A stretch of DNA of 64,000 nt from Saussurea involucrata. Lineage: Eukaryota; Streptophyta; Magnoliopsida; Asterales; Asteraceae. The stretch spans positions 88,661,484 to 88,725,483 of the forward strand of contig CM066313.1 of the NCBI GenBank assembly GCA_033807775.1, in the 5' to 3' direction. The translations under genes and the position numbers were made by a program. The notes under the pieces were generated by a model. That model saw only the letters and a list, made by a program, of their open reading frames with translations. It was not told where the DNA came from and searched no databases. This document shows positions 23,437-34,015 of the stretch, piece after piece. Position 1 is the first letter of the stretch; each line of letters starts with the position of its first letter.

Positions 23437-25179
23437 TGTAACAACCCAATTTTAGTATGTTTGAAGTTTAGTGTCCAGAATGTAAAGAATGAAAGTTTTG
23501 TTGAAGGACTTAAGTGCAATTTATGAAAAATATATATAGACTCAAATCCTTAGGTTTTCTGGGGACTGTTCATTCATCTCATTCTTTTGGCGGCTGAAAG
23601 GAAGACAAGCAGAGGAAGGAGAAAGCTGATTATTCATCATATTGATTGAGAAGGTCATTGTTGGTGGTGAGTCATCCTTGCCTTTATGGAAAACTCTGCA
23701 TAGTATTAATTTAAGAAAACAAGCATGTAGTCTACTCTTCTGTTCACACTGTGCAAAAGTGAAAGAACACAAATGGGTTTAATCTTTATAACCAAGTAAT
23801 TAATTAAGATGTTGGGTCTAGAATGTTAATCTCTGTTTGAGGAGAGTAATGCTTAACGTTATGGAAGAAACCTATAGTTAAATTCGTAGAAATGAAATAG
23901 TGAAGGATTACTATGTTTTTCACCTAAACACTCTTTACTGTGTATTTTGGGGTTTTGTGGCTAAAATGGCGATTTAGTGATTAGAAGGAAATCAAATCGA
24001 TTCTTTAAACCTAAACTGTTAGCAAGGCTTTAGGATGCAAATTATGAGTAAAAATGTTATGGTAATAACCTCACTAATCAATCGGATAAGAAGAAAAACA
24101 GTGTAAGGATTTTTGGGTTTGAGTCGCTGCAAGTAGAACACCGAAAGCAGGCCATGGCGCAAAGCAGACCGAGACTTGGGCCGACTTAGTGTTGAACCGA
24201 GAGATGCTTCCATGGATTTAGATGTACTTTGGGGCTAGAAATTTAGTAAATCTTGGGTCCAGAAATCCTTAAATAAGAGACTCGTTAAGAGGTTAATGAT
24301 CCAAAGTTTTAAGGTAGGATTAACATGAGAAATTAGAATCAGAAATTGAGTTGCGTCTAATTAATTTATATATTAAATTATCAGGTGTACGAGCGGAAAA
24401 AGGCACGAGGTTAGGAAGAAATTGCAATCAGGTGAGTTCTTTCAACCCATTTTTATGACGTACTCTATTTCACTAGAATGGTTTCTTTATCGGCATGAAT
24501 TGCTTTATAAAGTTTTGCATGATCCATGAACTGTACGTTTATTTAGCAAATGAAAGGATTAGTTAAAATTTCACTTAATGTGAATTTCAAAGTGTTATAT
24601 GCATGCTATGTGGAGTTGGTTACACGGTGGGGTCAGGGTACTAAGGGATTTTATAATCCCTTGGGCATATGAAGGTTAGCTTGTAGGTTCGAATTTGTTT
24701 TCTCCTACATGAAGGAACAGGGGTCCATTTGGACTCTGGTGTAGACGAGAGGGTGTCCGTCAGGCCCCGATCGGAATAGCTTATGCGATCCTTGAACCCC
24801 GTGTATACCCTTATATGAAGAGAATGTGAAGTTTGTGAACTTTCTTTTAATGAAATGACTTTATTCTGTGATAAATGTTTTGTGGAGGGAATTCACTAGA
24901 CCTTTTGGTCTAACCCTCGCTTTTCAAAAACTAAACCATTTTCAGGTAAGCGTACTGGGGGTTCTTCTAGCAAGAACTAGGAAAAGGCCAGGTGGACAGG
25001 GAGATTAGAGCGACTCCAAGATCCATGTTTTTGACTAGATAAGGGCTCGGCTGTAGATTTAGAGACTTACGCTGTCAATTTAGTCTAGTATAGTTATGGA
25101 TGTTTAAAGACAAGTTATGTTATGTAATTCAAACGCTCATTTTATGATTTAATGCATGTTATGTTTTTGGGACGTTACA
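23437..25179 (+). repeat. E2 LTR, right copy
   Basis: 1743 bp, TGTAACAACCC to GACGTTACA. Candidate splice sites: donor GTG|GTGAGT (23667), acceptor TATCAG ending 24384, 47-nt exon, donor CAG|GTGAGT (24432), hairpin 24897-24912, acceptor TTTTCAG ending 24945, which is immediately followed by GTAAGCG. Confidence 0.87.
24897..24912 (+). promoter_or_regulatory. E2 right LTR branch-point hairpin TAGACC-TTTT-GGTCTA
   Basis: Same as in the left LTR; ends 33 nt before the acceptor at 24945. Confidence 0.55.
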
Positions 25180-26158
25180 ATTGGTAAGAGAGTGAAAGGT
25201 TTTGAAGAGAAAATGACTATATAAAGAGATGATGACGTATTGAATGTGAATCCAAAATTTAAACCAATTATGGGTTAAATAGTTATTTTTTAGTTACTTG
25301 AAAATATTTCATCTAATAGTTAAAATTTTCATTTTCATTTTCATCATATATTTATATATATATATATATAAATGAAACAACCGAGCGTATTTGACTGACA
25401 TTTTGAGAAAGAATAATTTATCAAATTATGGATTATGGTTGGGATTAAGGTGTCCCACATTGGTGAGTAGTTGCAAGATTGGAACAAGTAAGGTTGTATA
25501 TGATAGGACGAGGAGATGTTTTTGTCTCAACTCATATTCATGAGGTTGTCTTATTTTGTGAAATGTCTTTTGACCAATACCTCAATAGATATTTTACAAA
25601 AAATGACATATATATTTATAATATACATATATATATATAGAAAAAAAATATTTTTTTATCTATCTTTATTTATATGTATAAACGAAATAATTAAGGGTAT
25701 ATGAAGTGACATTGAATGATTTTTTTTTTCAAATCTTGCATTGTGGTATTGTTTTAGTCATCCGACGTTGATGAGGAAATGCTAAATTGGATAATTTCGT
25801 ATATCCCACATTGATTGATTTATAAAAACTGACAATGAATTGTTGGTATCGTAACAACAATAGTGATAAGGTTGTGTGACATAACATTTGAGTTCAAAAT
25901 AACTTAACAAAGTTATTACCGATACATATGAAATCTTCGTAACAACATATTATTATCAATAAATGAAAATGAAGCACTTATGGAAATACATTATTCATTT
26001 TAAAGTGTATCTTATTAATAATCAAATAAAGAATTACGTTTTAATGCTAACTACGGTAATTATTTCATTAAAAACTTACCATTATCGCGCAACGCGTAGA
26101 GGTTGAAAGGTTGGAGTAGAGTTATGGTTGAGTTTTTTATATCACGCATAAATTAATA

Positions 26159-26160
<2 letters not shown>

Positions 26161-26207
<47 letters not shown>
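26161..26207. repeat. TC/TA simple repeat
   Basis: TCTCTCTC followed by about 20 TA units, in AT-rich DNA just after a GCGCAACGCG hairpin-like word at 26088-26097. Confidence 0.9.
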
Positions 26208-26211
<4 letters not shown>

Positions 26212-26767
26212 GAAGAAACAAATGTTGATGATATTACGAAGTGAGAAGTATTTGTCAAATAGTGAATTGTGGTGAAATATTGATTGTCCCACATTGGTGA
26301 GAAAGTGAAAAGTTTTGAAGAGAAAAAAACTATATAAAGAGAAGATGACAACTTCAACGTAGATCCAATTTTTTATTGAACTTTGGATTAAATAATTATT
26401 TTTTATTTGCATGTCAAAAAAATTCATGTAGGAGTTAAAATTTTCATTTTCATTATATATTATATATATAAATGAAGACATTTTGAAAAAGAATATTCTC
26501 AAATTTTGGATTGTGATTGAGATTAAGTTGTCCCACATTGTTGAGTGATTGAAATATTGGAATAAGTAAGGTTGTATAAGAAAAGAAGGATGAGATGACT
26601 TTGTGTCAACTTATACTCATGGGATTATCTTATTTTGAGTGACCTTCACTTTGCAAAAAAATATATTACATAGAAATCAGTTGGAAAAATTAATCATAAA
26701 GCATTTATGTGACCATCATTTTATCTTTAGCTCGAACAAGTATTTCTATAAAAAGTTTTTCACTACT

Positions 26768-26792
26768 GCGCAACGCGCGGACCACACACTAG
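26768..26792 (+). mobile_element. Helitron-like 3' end
   Basis: GCGC-AAC-GCGC stem-loop, ten bases, then CTAG followed by T, the 3' signature of plant Helitrons (short GC hairpin, then CTRR). A matching end stands at 60107-60131. I could not fix the 5' TC end, so the extent of the element is open. Confidence 0.5.
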
Positions 26793-27526
26793 TACAATAG
26801 TACAATAATTCGAGAGAGTTACTATATATGAAATAAATATTTTAAAAATTTATGTGTTGTAATAACCCAAATATTTATTTTTAAAGGAAAAGTTTGGTGG
26901 CCAAATTAAGAAGAATGAAAGCCGACTTAAAGGGGCCTTATTTAATGTGACAATGGCTTTTGGGCCCAAATCCCTAGGGCAGTTTTAAATTCCAAATCAG
27001 TATTATTTCTTGTGGGGAATGAAAGTTGGCGGCTGAGCTGAGAAGAGAAGAAGAAGAGAGCGATTTCAGTGTGGTGTTGGTGTGGAGATCGAGTTGTGTG
27101 CAAGGAGGAATTTCTGTTCAGGTAATCATCCACACCTCATTGGCATTTCTCAATTCCAGGTTTTCTCTCCTCTGTGGGTTGTCTGAATCGAAATGGTGGA
27201 ATCAGATGGGATTCCCACTTGATTTCGCCATTTTCGAAGGTCTTTAATCCTCTTATTGCGTTTTCTGATTTTCGAACAAAATGGAGTATTAGTGAACTCG
27301 AATTTAATGGCAAGAAGGGGTTTAAGTGCAAATGGTTCTTGAGATTTTGGAATATGAATCAGACCTGTGTCTTTCAGGACAAAACCTTTCTTATTAGAAA
27401 TTTTGTAGAAATCGATGGGGATTGTTGTTGGTGTAGATTATGTCTATTTAAGATCGATTTTAGAGATAAAGGTCAGAGTAAAGCGAGTTGGGTCAGTAAT
27501 CAGAGGTAGGAGACGATGAACAGTGC

Positions 27527-27735
27527 CTTTGGCGAAAAGTGAACTTTTCGCAAGCGCCTGTTGCGAAAAGTGAACTTTTCGCAAAGTGCCTGTTGCGAAA
27601 AGTGAACTTTTTGCAAAGTGCCTGTTGCGAAAAGTGAACTTCTCGCAGGTGCCTGTTGCGAAAAGTGAACTTCTCGCTGGTGCCTGTTGTGAAAAGTGAA
27701 CTTCTCGTAAGCGCCTGTTGCGCAAAGCTAGTAGT
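27527..27735 (+). repeat. Tandem array of GCGAAAAGT/ACTTTTCGC hairpins in E3 5' LTR
   Basis: About six units of 32-33 bp. In the best ones GCGAAAAGT and ACTTTTCGC are perfectly complementary across two bases; others have one T-to-C change (ACTTCTCGC), which still pairs as G-U in RNA. Units are separated by CAAGCGCCTGTT-like spacers. Confidence 0.85.
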
Positions 27736-28235
27736 GCGCCCGTGCCTGTGACGCAAGGCCATGTCCAGCGAGATTCTTCCCTTAGTGGTTTAGCCGAGAG
27801 AACGTCTACCCATGCCTGAATCGAGTTAAGGGAGGACGGTCCAAGTTTAAAGGATTAGTAAGACTAATTACATTTTATAAAATTAAATTAATAGGTTACG
27901 GTTGGAACGGGGCAAGTGTAGGAAGAGCACTACAATCAGGTGAGTTCCCTAAACCTCTTACGACGTAAATGTTAAATGATTCTTTTACTGATTATGGTTT
28001 TAACAAGCATGAAATATTTATGAACTTATATGCATGGAAGGAAAGAAATGTTTGATATGTTGAAATGATGCCCATGCCTTATAAAGAGTCAAATGTTTTA
28101 TGAATCGTATGTGCATGTTATGTGATGTCGGTCTGTACTGTGGGATCAAAGAGCCTCGGGATCTGATGATCCCTTGGTTTGGTATGATGAGGCGATAGGT
28201 TGGAATTCGTTTCCTCCTAGGCGGGTATCGAGGAG

Positions 28236-28291
28236 TCTGCTTGGGCCCCGATACGAGAGGGCGAAAGGGGAGTCTGCTTGGGCCCCGATCG
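28236..28291 (+). repeat. 37-bp unit, about 1.5 copies, E3 5' LTR
   Basis: Two GGAGTCTGCTTGGGCCCCGAT segments spaced 37 bp. The 3' LTR has three. Confidence 0.85.
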
Positions 28292-28403
28292 CGAATGGTT
28301 AAGTGATCCATTACACAGTGCAGTACCATATGTGATGACTTGTTATGCAAATTTTTAACAAATGATTTCATATTATACATATTGTTTTACGGAGGGGATT
28401 CAC

Positions 28404-28419
28404 TAGGCCTTTTGGTCTA
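28404..28419 (+). promoter_or_regulatory. E3 5' LTR branch-point hairpin TAGGCC-TTTT-GGTCTA
   Basis: Six pairs with one G-U wobble. CTAAC overlaps the 3' arm; the acceptor ends 32 nt later at 28451. Confidence 0.55.
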
Positions 28420-28690
28420 ACCCTCGCTTTTCAAAACTAAACCGTTTTCAGGTAAGCGTGCTTCAGGCTCAAGTGGTAAGAACTAAAGACGGGAGGATTG
28501 TGGCTTGGAGATAGAGCGACTCCAAGATAGATGATTAACCTTAGTTTAGAGCTCGATTGTGGATAGTTAGACTTCCGCTGTCATTTTGTTAAGCTCATAT
28601 TTTAAATGTAATGGACAACTATTTCTGTTTGCATTGTAAAACGCTCAGTTTAAGGTTTATTGTATGATCCACTGTTGGGGACGTTACAAT

Positions 28691-28703
28691 TGGTATCAGA
28701 GCC
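28691..28703 (+). promoter_or_regulatory. E3 primer binding site (tRNA-iMet)
   Basis: TGGTATCAGAGCC, perfect, two bases past the LTR end. Confidence 0.93.
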
Positions 28704-28852
28704 ATTGTTTAAGGGATTTAGGTGACCGTTAGGGCCTAAACTTAAACTGTAAGATGAGGAACACAGCCGAGACATAGGATTGCCTCTAGGAACGATCACT
28801 AAACGCGCTAGGAAATAAGGTGCCAAGAACAAACGTGTAAGGTAAGTTTGGG

Positions 28853-28873
28853 ATTACACCTGGCCAGTGTAAT
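28853..28873 (+). promoter_or_regulatory. E3 leader hairpin (dimerisation-site-like)
   Basis: ATTACAC and GTGTAAT around CTGGCCA; 165 nt from the LTR end, 11 nt after donor AAG|GTAAGT (28842). Acceptor TTTCAG ends at 28970. Confidence 0.65.
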
Positions 28874-28979
28874 TACGAACTTACAGGTACATGTGCGTGC
28901 TTGCAATACCTTACTTATAGCAAATTTGTTGTGTCACGTCTAGCAAGGATTAACCATCGGTTTCTTTCAGTTTAGCGCT

Positions 28980-29063
28980 ATGGCTGGGAGAACGTTGAGG
29001 AATAGGTCAGGAAGATCCCTGAGGGATAGACCGAGCTCCATTGCTTGGGGAAGTGTCGTGTAA
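28980..29063 (+). pseudogene. E3 gag start stub
   Basis: 27 codons, beginning MAGRTLRNRSGRSLRDRPSS, then TAA. Longer than the E2 stub by five codons and with synonymous or conservative differences, so the start has been kept in both elements although no gag domain follows. Confidence 0.6.
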
Positions 29064-32000
29064 GAGTCATTGTGATGTGATGTATGTAGACATCGTAGAG
29101 AAGAAACGTTGTGAAGAATGTTATGAGTCATTTAGAGGTAGCTCTTCGTGGGTTCGGAGAGGATGAATGTTTGAGTTTGAGTAAGACTCCAGTTTTGAGA
29201 GAGTCCTAGTTATGGAAATCATGGGATAGATCAGTTGGGATGGTAAGATAGAACAATGTCAAAACCTTGAAAGTATCAATGGAGCCCTGACTTTTTAGTC
29301 GAGCTTTTCATTGGCAGGACAAATGGAATAAGATGCTTATAGTGGATTGAAAGCATGTAGAAGTAGAAAATGAGGTAGTCGATCAAAGCAAAAATAGTGT
29401 GAAATGGTTGAGTAATTGAGATGTGGAACGCATGCACATCAAGTTAGTGCTTGACCGAGAGGGCGACCCTTGGTCGTAAGTGGAGTATCAAGGATAAGCT
29501 GCGTGAGTAAAGCGGTTGACCTCGTTGAGTGAGTAGCCTTCTATTGCAAATAGAGTCTCATGCATGTCGTTCTTTTATGTAACATGAAATTCTCACGATT
29601 TAAAATAAAAATGTAAATGTCAACTTTGAACAAAATGAGTCAGCTTATACGAGTGCACGTTTAAAGAAAAAAAAAGCGATTTCAGTACGTCGCACATTGA
29701 AATTTTGAGGTTAACGACTTGCAAAGTATTCCACACTTTTAATGATAAGTTAAATTGTTACAAAAATGGTTGACAAAATGGTTACCTGCAATTCACTTAT
29801 AACCAAAATGCTTAATCGACCTTTTGATATCATACAATTGAGTGTGAGAACCGACTGGTTTACTTTGTGTCGGTAATTCTTTCAGAATTGTCTCATACGA
29901 AAAGATTTTCATGCAAAATATTACTCTCGTAATAACATTGTTCGGATTGAGCAAGATTGAGGTTCACGGAAAGATGCATGTAAACGATTCTCGAATCGTT
30001 GTGTAGGGCATTGAATTTATATGAGTGATGGGGTCATGTGTACCCAAGTGTTTTCCAAACGTTGTTTATTTAAAATGATGAAAGGTGCAAAAGATTTATT
30101 TACTGTATTGTCATGCATGAAGGCTATGAACCTACTAGGTCGTAGAATATTACATTATAAGTTAAGGAAGAACTCCGAGAGCGGAAAGGTGTTGGACAAA
30201 TAAGGGGAGAACGTATGTAGTATTAGCATATGTGTTCTAGAGGAAAGGTGAACAGTGGTAGAATCGGTAGTGGACCTTGGTATCGGTGGTATGAGGGTCT
30301 GTACCCTTGTTCGGTGACTGGAAATACAGTTGCCGAGGGACGATGGTGTCCGGAGGAAGGACTAGGAGTCATCAAGGTGTTGGTTTTAGCACCTTTTTAT
30401 GAGTAGTGTTGTGAGGCAGAAATGAAAGGCCCACGGCGTGGGATATGAGTTTTGAGGTGAGCTTGTAATATTGATGTTACATGAGTAAGTCTTGAATTAA
30501 GGGCGACGAATTTTGAGGGTAATTATGATATGTTGGTAGGATTAGATTCCGTAAGGAACCCTCGCTAAAGAATAGGTTAAGAAAGTAGTTACATGTCGAC
30601 TATTGGCGTCGAAGTCGGCGACCGTGCAAGATGGTTAAGGTCGAAGGCTTGACCCAGAAGAGCAAAAGTGGATAGAAAACCTTGTGGGGGTGCTAAGTTA
30701 GTGAGAGACCGCTGTCGTTGAATAAGCGTTCTAGTTACGAGGTGTGGAGGGTCCATAGAAGGATAAGGTGTGTATCACAAGCGGAGTGAGTGTAAACTAT
30801 ACCAAACAGTAAGAAAATGTGTCGTGTCTAAGAAAGGACTCGGATCATAAAGAGCTACCTAGGATGTTTGTGTTTGAGCTAAGTATGAACTCGTGAGTCA
30901 TAGTTCAACAAGTTGGGAGAGAACTAAGTAACGAGACAGACTCGATTGTAGTATACGGAAGAATATGAAGGAAAGGGTGAATTGTGTACGAATGACCATG
31001 AGAGACTTGGTCGGTAGTGTGATGATAGGAGTGGTGAATGTACGAACGAATAGTAGCTTCAATTGCCAAGATATCTGTGTCAGCCGGTGATGTAGTAAGG
31101 CGATATTAGAAAGATGAAGGATTAGGAGGAAATCCTTATGGGATTTCGGGTAGAGTGTACGTTTTGCGATCCCAGTTATTGAAGTACGTGGTTTGTAAGT
31201 TGGTGTTTAGTTTGACTGTCATCGGAATGGAATGTCGGGGCATAATTGGGTGATTGCCCAACTGTGAGACCAAGCTTTGTGGTTATGTATGTTGTTAAGT
31301 ATATTCTTGAAGGCAGAGTAAGTTTAAAGAAGATGATGAATAGATTAGTCAAGCTGTAGTATAGTAGATGAGAAATCGTTAAAGAATGAAAATTGTTCCT
31401 TATGCGTGAAGGGAAAGATCCTAGAAGGAAATAGTTGGAAATTTTGGTTATGTTTAAGGAATGACATGATGATGATTGTGGGTCGGAGTGATAGTATGAT
31501 CATTAGTTGATTTGAGATGTCATGATAGAGGTATAAGCCTTTGGTTGGTTGATTAAAATATTATAGATTTGTTAAGTAATGACGTTCATTTGTTATTACA
31601 GGATGTGTTACAATTCTGGGGAAAGTGTTATTGGGATTAACACACTGATTGTTAAAGAATTATTTAAGTTAAATCTAAGTAAGAAAGCCGGGATGACGAT
31701 ATTTATACATCTGTCTGATTTTATTATCATGGTGGTTAATCGAAAGAATTGTGGAACCCGAGTTTCGGGGTGTTCCTGAGTTAATAGATCCGTTTGTAAT
31801 AGGGAATCCAAGGGGGGTGGGTTATTAGAGTGAATAGGGGGCGTTACTAAGAAACACACTTTGGGGTCATTGGAAGTTTAAAGAGGACGAGGGCTGTGTT
31901 AGTCAAAATGTGGTGGAATAGATGTGAAATCCTTAAAGAATGTGAACTGTTGCTTATGTGTGAAAGAAATGTCTAAGAAGGTAAAAGTGGGAGATTAAAG

Positions 32001-33137
32001 ACTGTGTAGTGACGTCGAACACTGGTCTTGTTTCAAGACGGCTTGGATGAATGCCTTAAGATAAGATCTTGATGCAACTGTTTGGTTATGTAAGTAATGA
32101 GAAAGCGGGATCAACATGTGGAAAGGTCGGGAGAGAGGGGCAGGTAATGTTTGGTGAGCAGTGCTCCATGCTAACGTGGGGAAGGTTTAGATAGTATGTC
32201 GGAACAAGTGAGTAAATTGGAAGTAGTAAACTTGACAGTATTGCCGAAAGGTACAGTACTGTGTAGATTGTCATTGATAAGTGTACGAACCGTTGGAAAG
32301 AATGTTGAGGAAGGAAATTGTGTATGTTTTGTGCAGGGAAGGAGTGGATGAGACAACTGAATGAGTAGGTTAGTAACTATGTGAGGAAGGTTAAAATGAA
32401 CCGGTAGTTCAGTGATTAAGCTAGTGAGAATAGCATGGTGTGACCATGGCTACTCATCCCAGTGGAATGAGGATAATCGGAGTTATGCTTTTATGAATGA
32501 ACGAACGTGGCAATCAGGGAGAAATTGATGTGTTTCGGGACAAGCTAATCTGAATAGGTGCACACTTCAGTGATGAGTTGGGAGGTTCCTACTCTTAGTT
32601 ACGTATTGAGTATAGGGTGGTGAAGTAGCGAGGTTGGGAAGGGATGATTGACGAACTGTGGTCTAGGTGATCCGAGAAAAAGGAGAAATGTTTTTATGTA
32701 TAGACGATTATTGAGTGGTGCAAGGTTGTGAGTTGTGATGCGATGAAAGAACTCGGGGTTGTTAGCTGTCGGGATGTACAAGGTTGACCTTGTGCCAAGC
32801 TGTCAGATGAGCAAATGTTTCCTTGGAAATAAATCTCGCGTTGTAGCAAGGGATTCAGCCAGGTTTCTCCTTAAAGGAAGTATAGACGCATGAGAAGCCT
32901 TATTTAATCTTCCATTGTTAAGACCGATCGAATGGGAACAGTATCCGATGAGTTAGAATACCGTAAGAGCTGAAGAAATGCACCCAATGTTCCATATGAT
33001 TCGAAGTTAATGAGGTGGTTGACTGAGTCAGAAGGTGGCTTTACCTTAGGGAAGTGTCAGTTGTTGGTGTGGGCAAGATACCCGTATCTTTTCCAATGAG
33101 GAATTCCGGGGACGGAATTCTTCTAAGGAGGGAAGGT
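29064..33137 (+). other. E3 internal region, non-coding
   Basis: About 4.1 kb with only short frames. It is a diverged relative of the E2 internal region. It includes a diverged direct duplication (about 31319-31440 and 31872-31995, sharing AGTTTAAAGA and CCTTAAAGAATG) not seen in E2. It ends with GGGGACGGAATTCTTCTAAG and the purine tract AAGGAGGGAAGG before the 3' LTR. Confidence 0.7.
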
Positions 33138-33806
33138 TGTAATAACCCAAATATTTATTTTTAAAGGAAAAGTTTGGTGGCCAAATTAAGAAGAATGAAA
33201 GCTGACTTAAAGGGGCCTTATTTAATGTGACTATGGCTTTTGGGCCCAAATCCCTAGGGCAGTTTTAAATTCCAAATCAGTATTATTTCTTGTGGGGAAT
33301 GAAAGTTGGCGGCTGAGCTGAGAAGAGAAGAAGAAGAGAGCGATTTCAGTGTGGTGTTGGTGTGGAGATCGAGTTGTGTGCAAGGAGGAATTTCTGTTCA
33401 GGTAATCATCCACACCTCATTGGCATTTCTCAATTCCAGGTTTTCTCTCCTCTGTGGGTTGTCTGAATCAAAATGGTGGAATCAGATGGGATTCCCACCT
33501 GACTTCGCCATTTTCGAAGGTCTTTAATCCTCTTATTGCGTTTTCTGATTTTCGAACAAAATGGAGTATTAGTGAACTCGAATTTAATGGCAAGAAGGGG
33601 TTTAAGTGCAAATGGTTCTTGAGATTTTGGAATATGAATCAGACCTGTGTCTTTCAGGACAAAACCTTTTTGATTAGAAATTTTGTAGAAATCGATGGGG
33701 ATTGTTGTTGGTGTAGATTATGTCTATTTAAGATCGATTTTAGAGATAAAGGTCAGAGTAAAGCGAGTTGGGTCAGTAATCAGAGGTAGGAGACGATGAA
33801 CAGTGC

Positions 33807-34015
33807 CTTTGGCGAAAAGTGAACTTTTCGCAAGCGCCTGTTGCGAAAAGTGAACTTTTTGCAAAGTGCCTGTTGCGAAAAGTGAACTTTTTGCAAAGTG
33901 CCTGTTGCGAAAAGTGAACTTCTCGCAGGTGCTTGTTGCGAAAAGTGAACTTCTCGCAAGTGCCTGTTGCGAAAAGTGAACTTCTCGTAAGCGCCTGTTG
34001 CGCAAAGCTAGTAGT
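33807..34015 (+). repeat. Tandem array of GCGAAAAGT/ACTTTTCGC hairpins in E3 3' LTR
   Basis: Six units as in the 5' LTR, with a few point changes (for example ACTTTTTGC in unit 2). Confidence 0.85.

Larger units (their letters stand above)
14757..25179 (+). mobile_element. E2: tandem non-autonomous gypsy derivative (LARD-like)
   Basis: Arrangement: internal region copy 1 (left end lost to Athila), LTR, internal copy 2, LTR. The two internal copies are offset by about 5485 bp and nearly identical. Internal DNA has no gag-pol beyond a gag start stub, so any mobility would depend on proteins supplied by a related element such as E4. The primer site, PPT-like purine tract (TTTTAAGGGGAGAGTGT before each LTR) and LTR ends (TGTAACAACCC, GACGTTACA) match the E4 type. 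The right flank, ATTGGTAAGAGAG, interrupts a TCCCACATTGGTGAGA sequence known intact at 26287. Confidence 0.8.
25180..26857. other. AT-rich intergenic DNA with duplicated TCCCACATTGG blocks
   Basis: No gene seen. A block of about 350-400 bp occurs twice (25180-25575 and 26292-26650): GTGAAAGGTTTTGAAGAGAA, TATATAAAGAG, an AT-rich part, then TGTCCCACATTGGTGAG. Full boxes TGTCCCACATTG stand at 25451, 26285 and 26529, with a variant at 25801. The spacing of the 26285 box to TATATAAA at 26331 resembles a plant snRNA-type promoter. The end (26553-26857) is the tail of the tandem unit found again at 35957 and 59895. Confidence 0.65.
26858..28688 (+). repeat. E3 5' LTR
   Basis: 1831 bp, TGTAATAACCC to GACGTTACA. 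Candidate splice layout: donor CAG|GTAATC (27122), intron 1 with the hairpin array, acceptor AATAG ending 27894, 45-nt exon, donor CAG|GTGAGT (27940), hairpin 28404-28419, acceptor TTTTCAG ending 28451 and directly followed by GTAAGCG. Confidence 0.92.

Noticed and set aside
25180..25195. ATTGGTAAGAGAG after the right E2 LTR as a primer binding site
   Set aside because: It matches the genomic block at 26292 (ATTGGTGAGAAAG), so it is flanking DNA; a primer site would read ATTGGTATCAGAG.
27174..27509. 111-codon plus frame in E3 LTRs (also 33454-33789)
   Set aside because: Kept only because the LTRs are near-identical. It lies in candidate intron 1 and resembles no known protein.
27527..27735. 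Regularly spaced repeats resembling a CRISPR array
   Set aside because: The spacers are themselves repeats, there are no cas genes, and the array lies in a plant LTR and is present in both LTRs.
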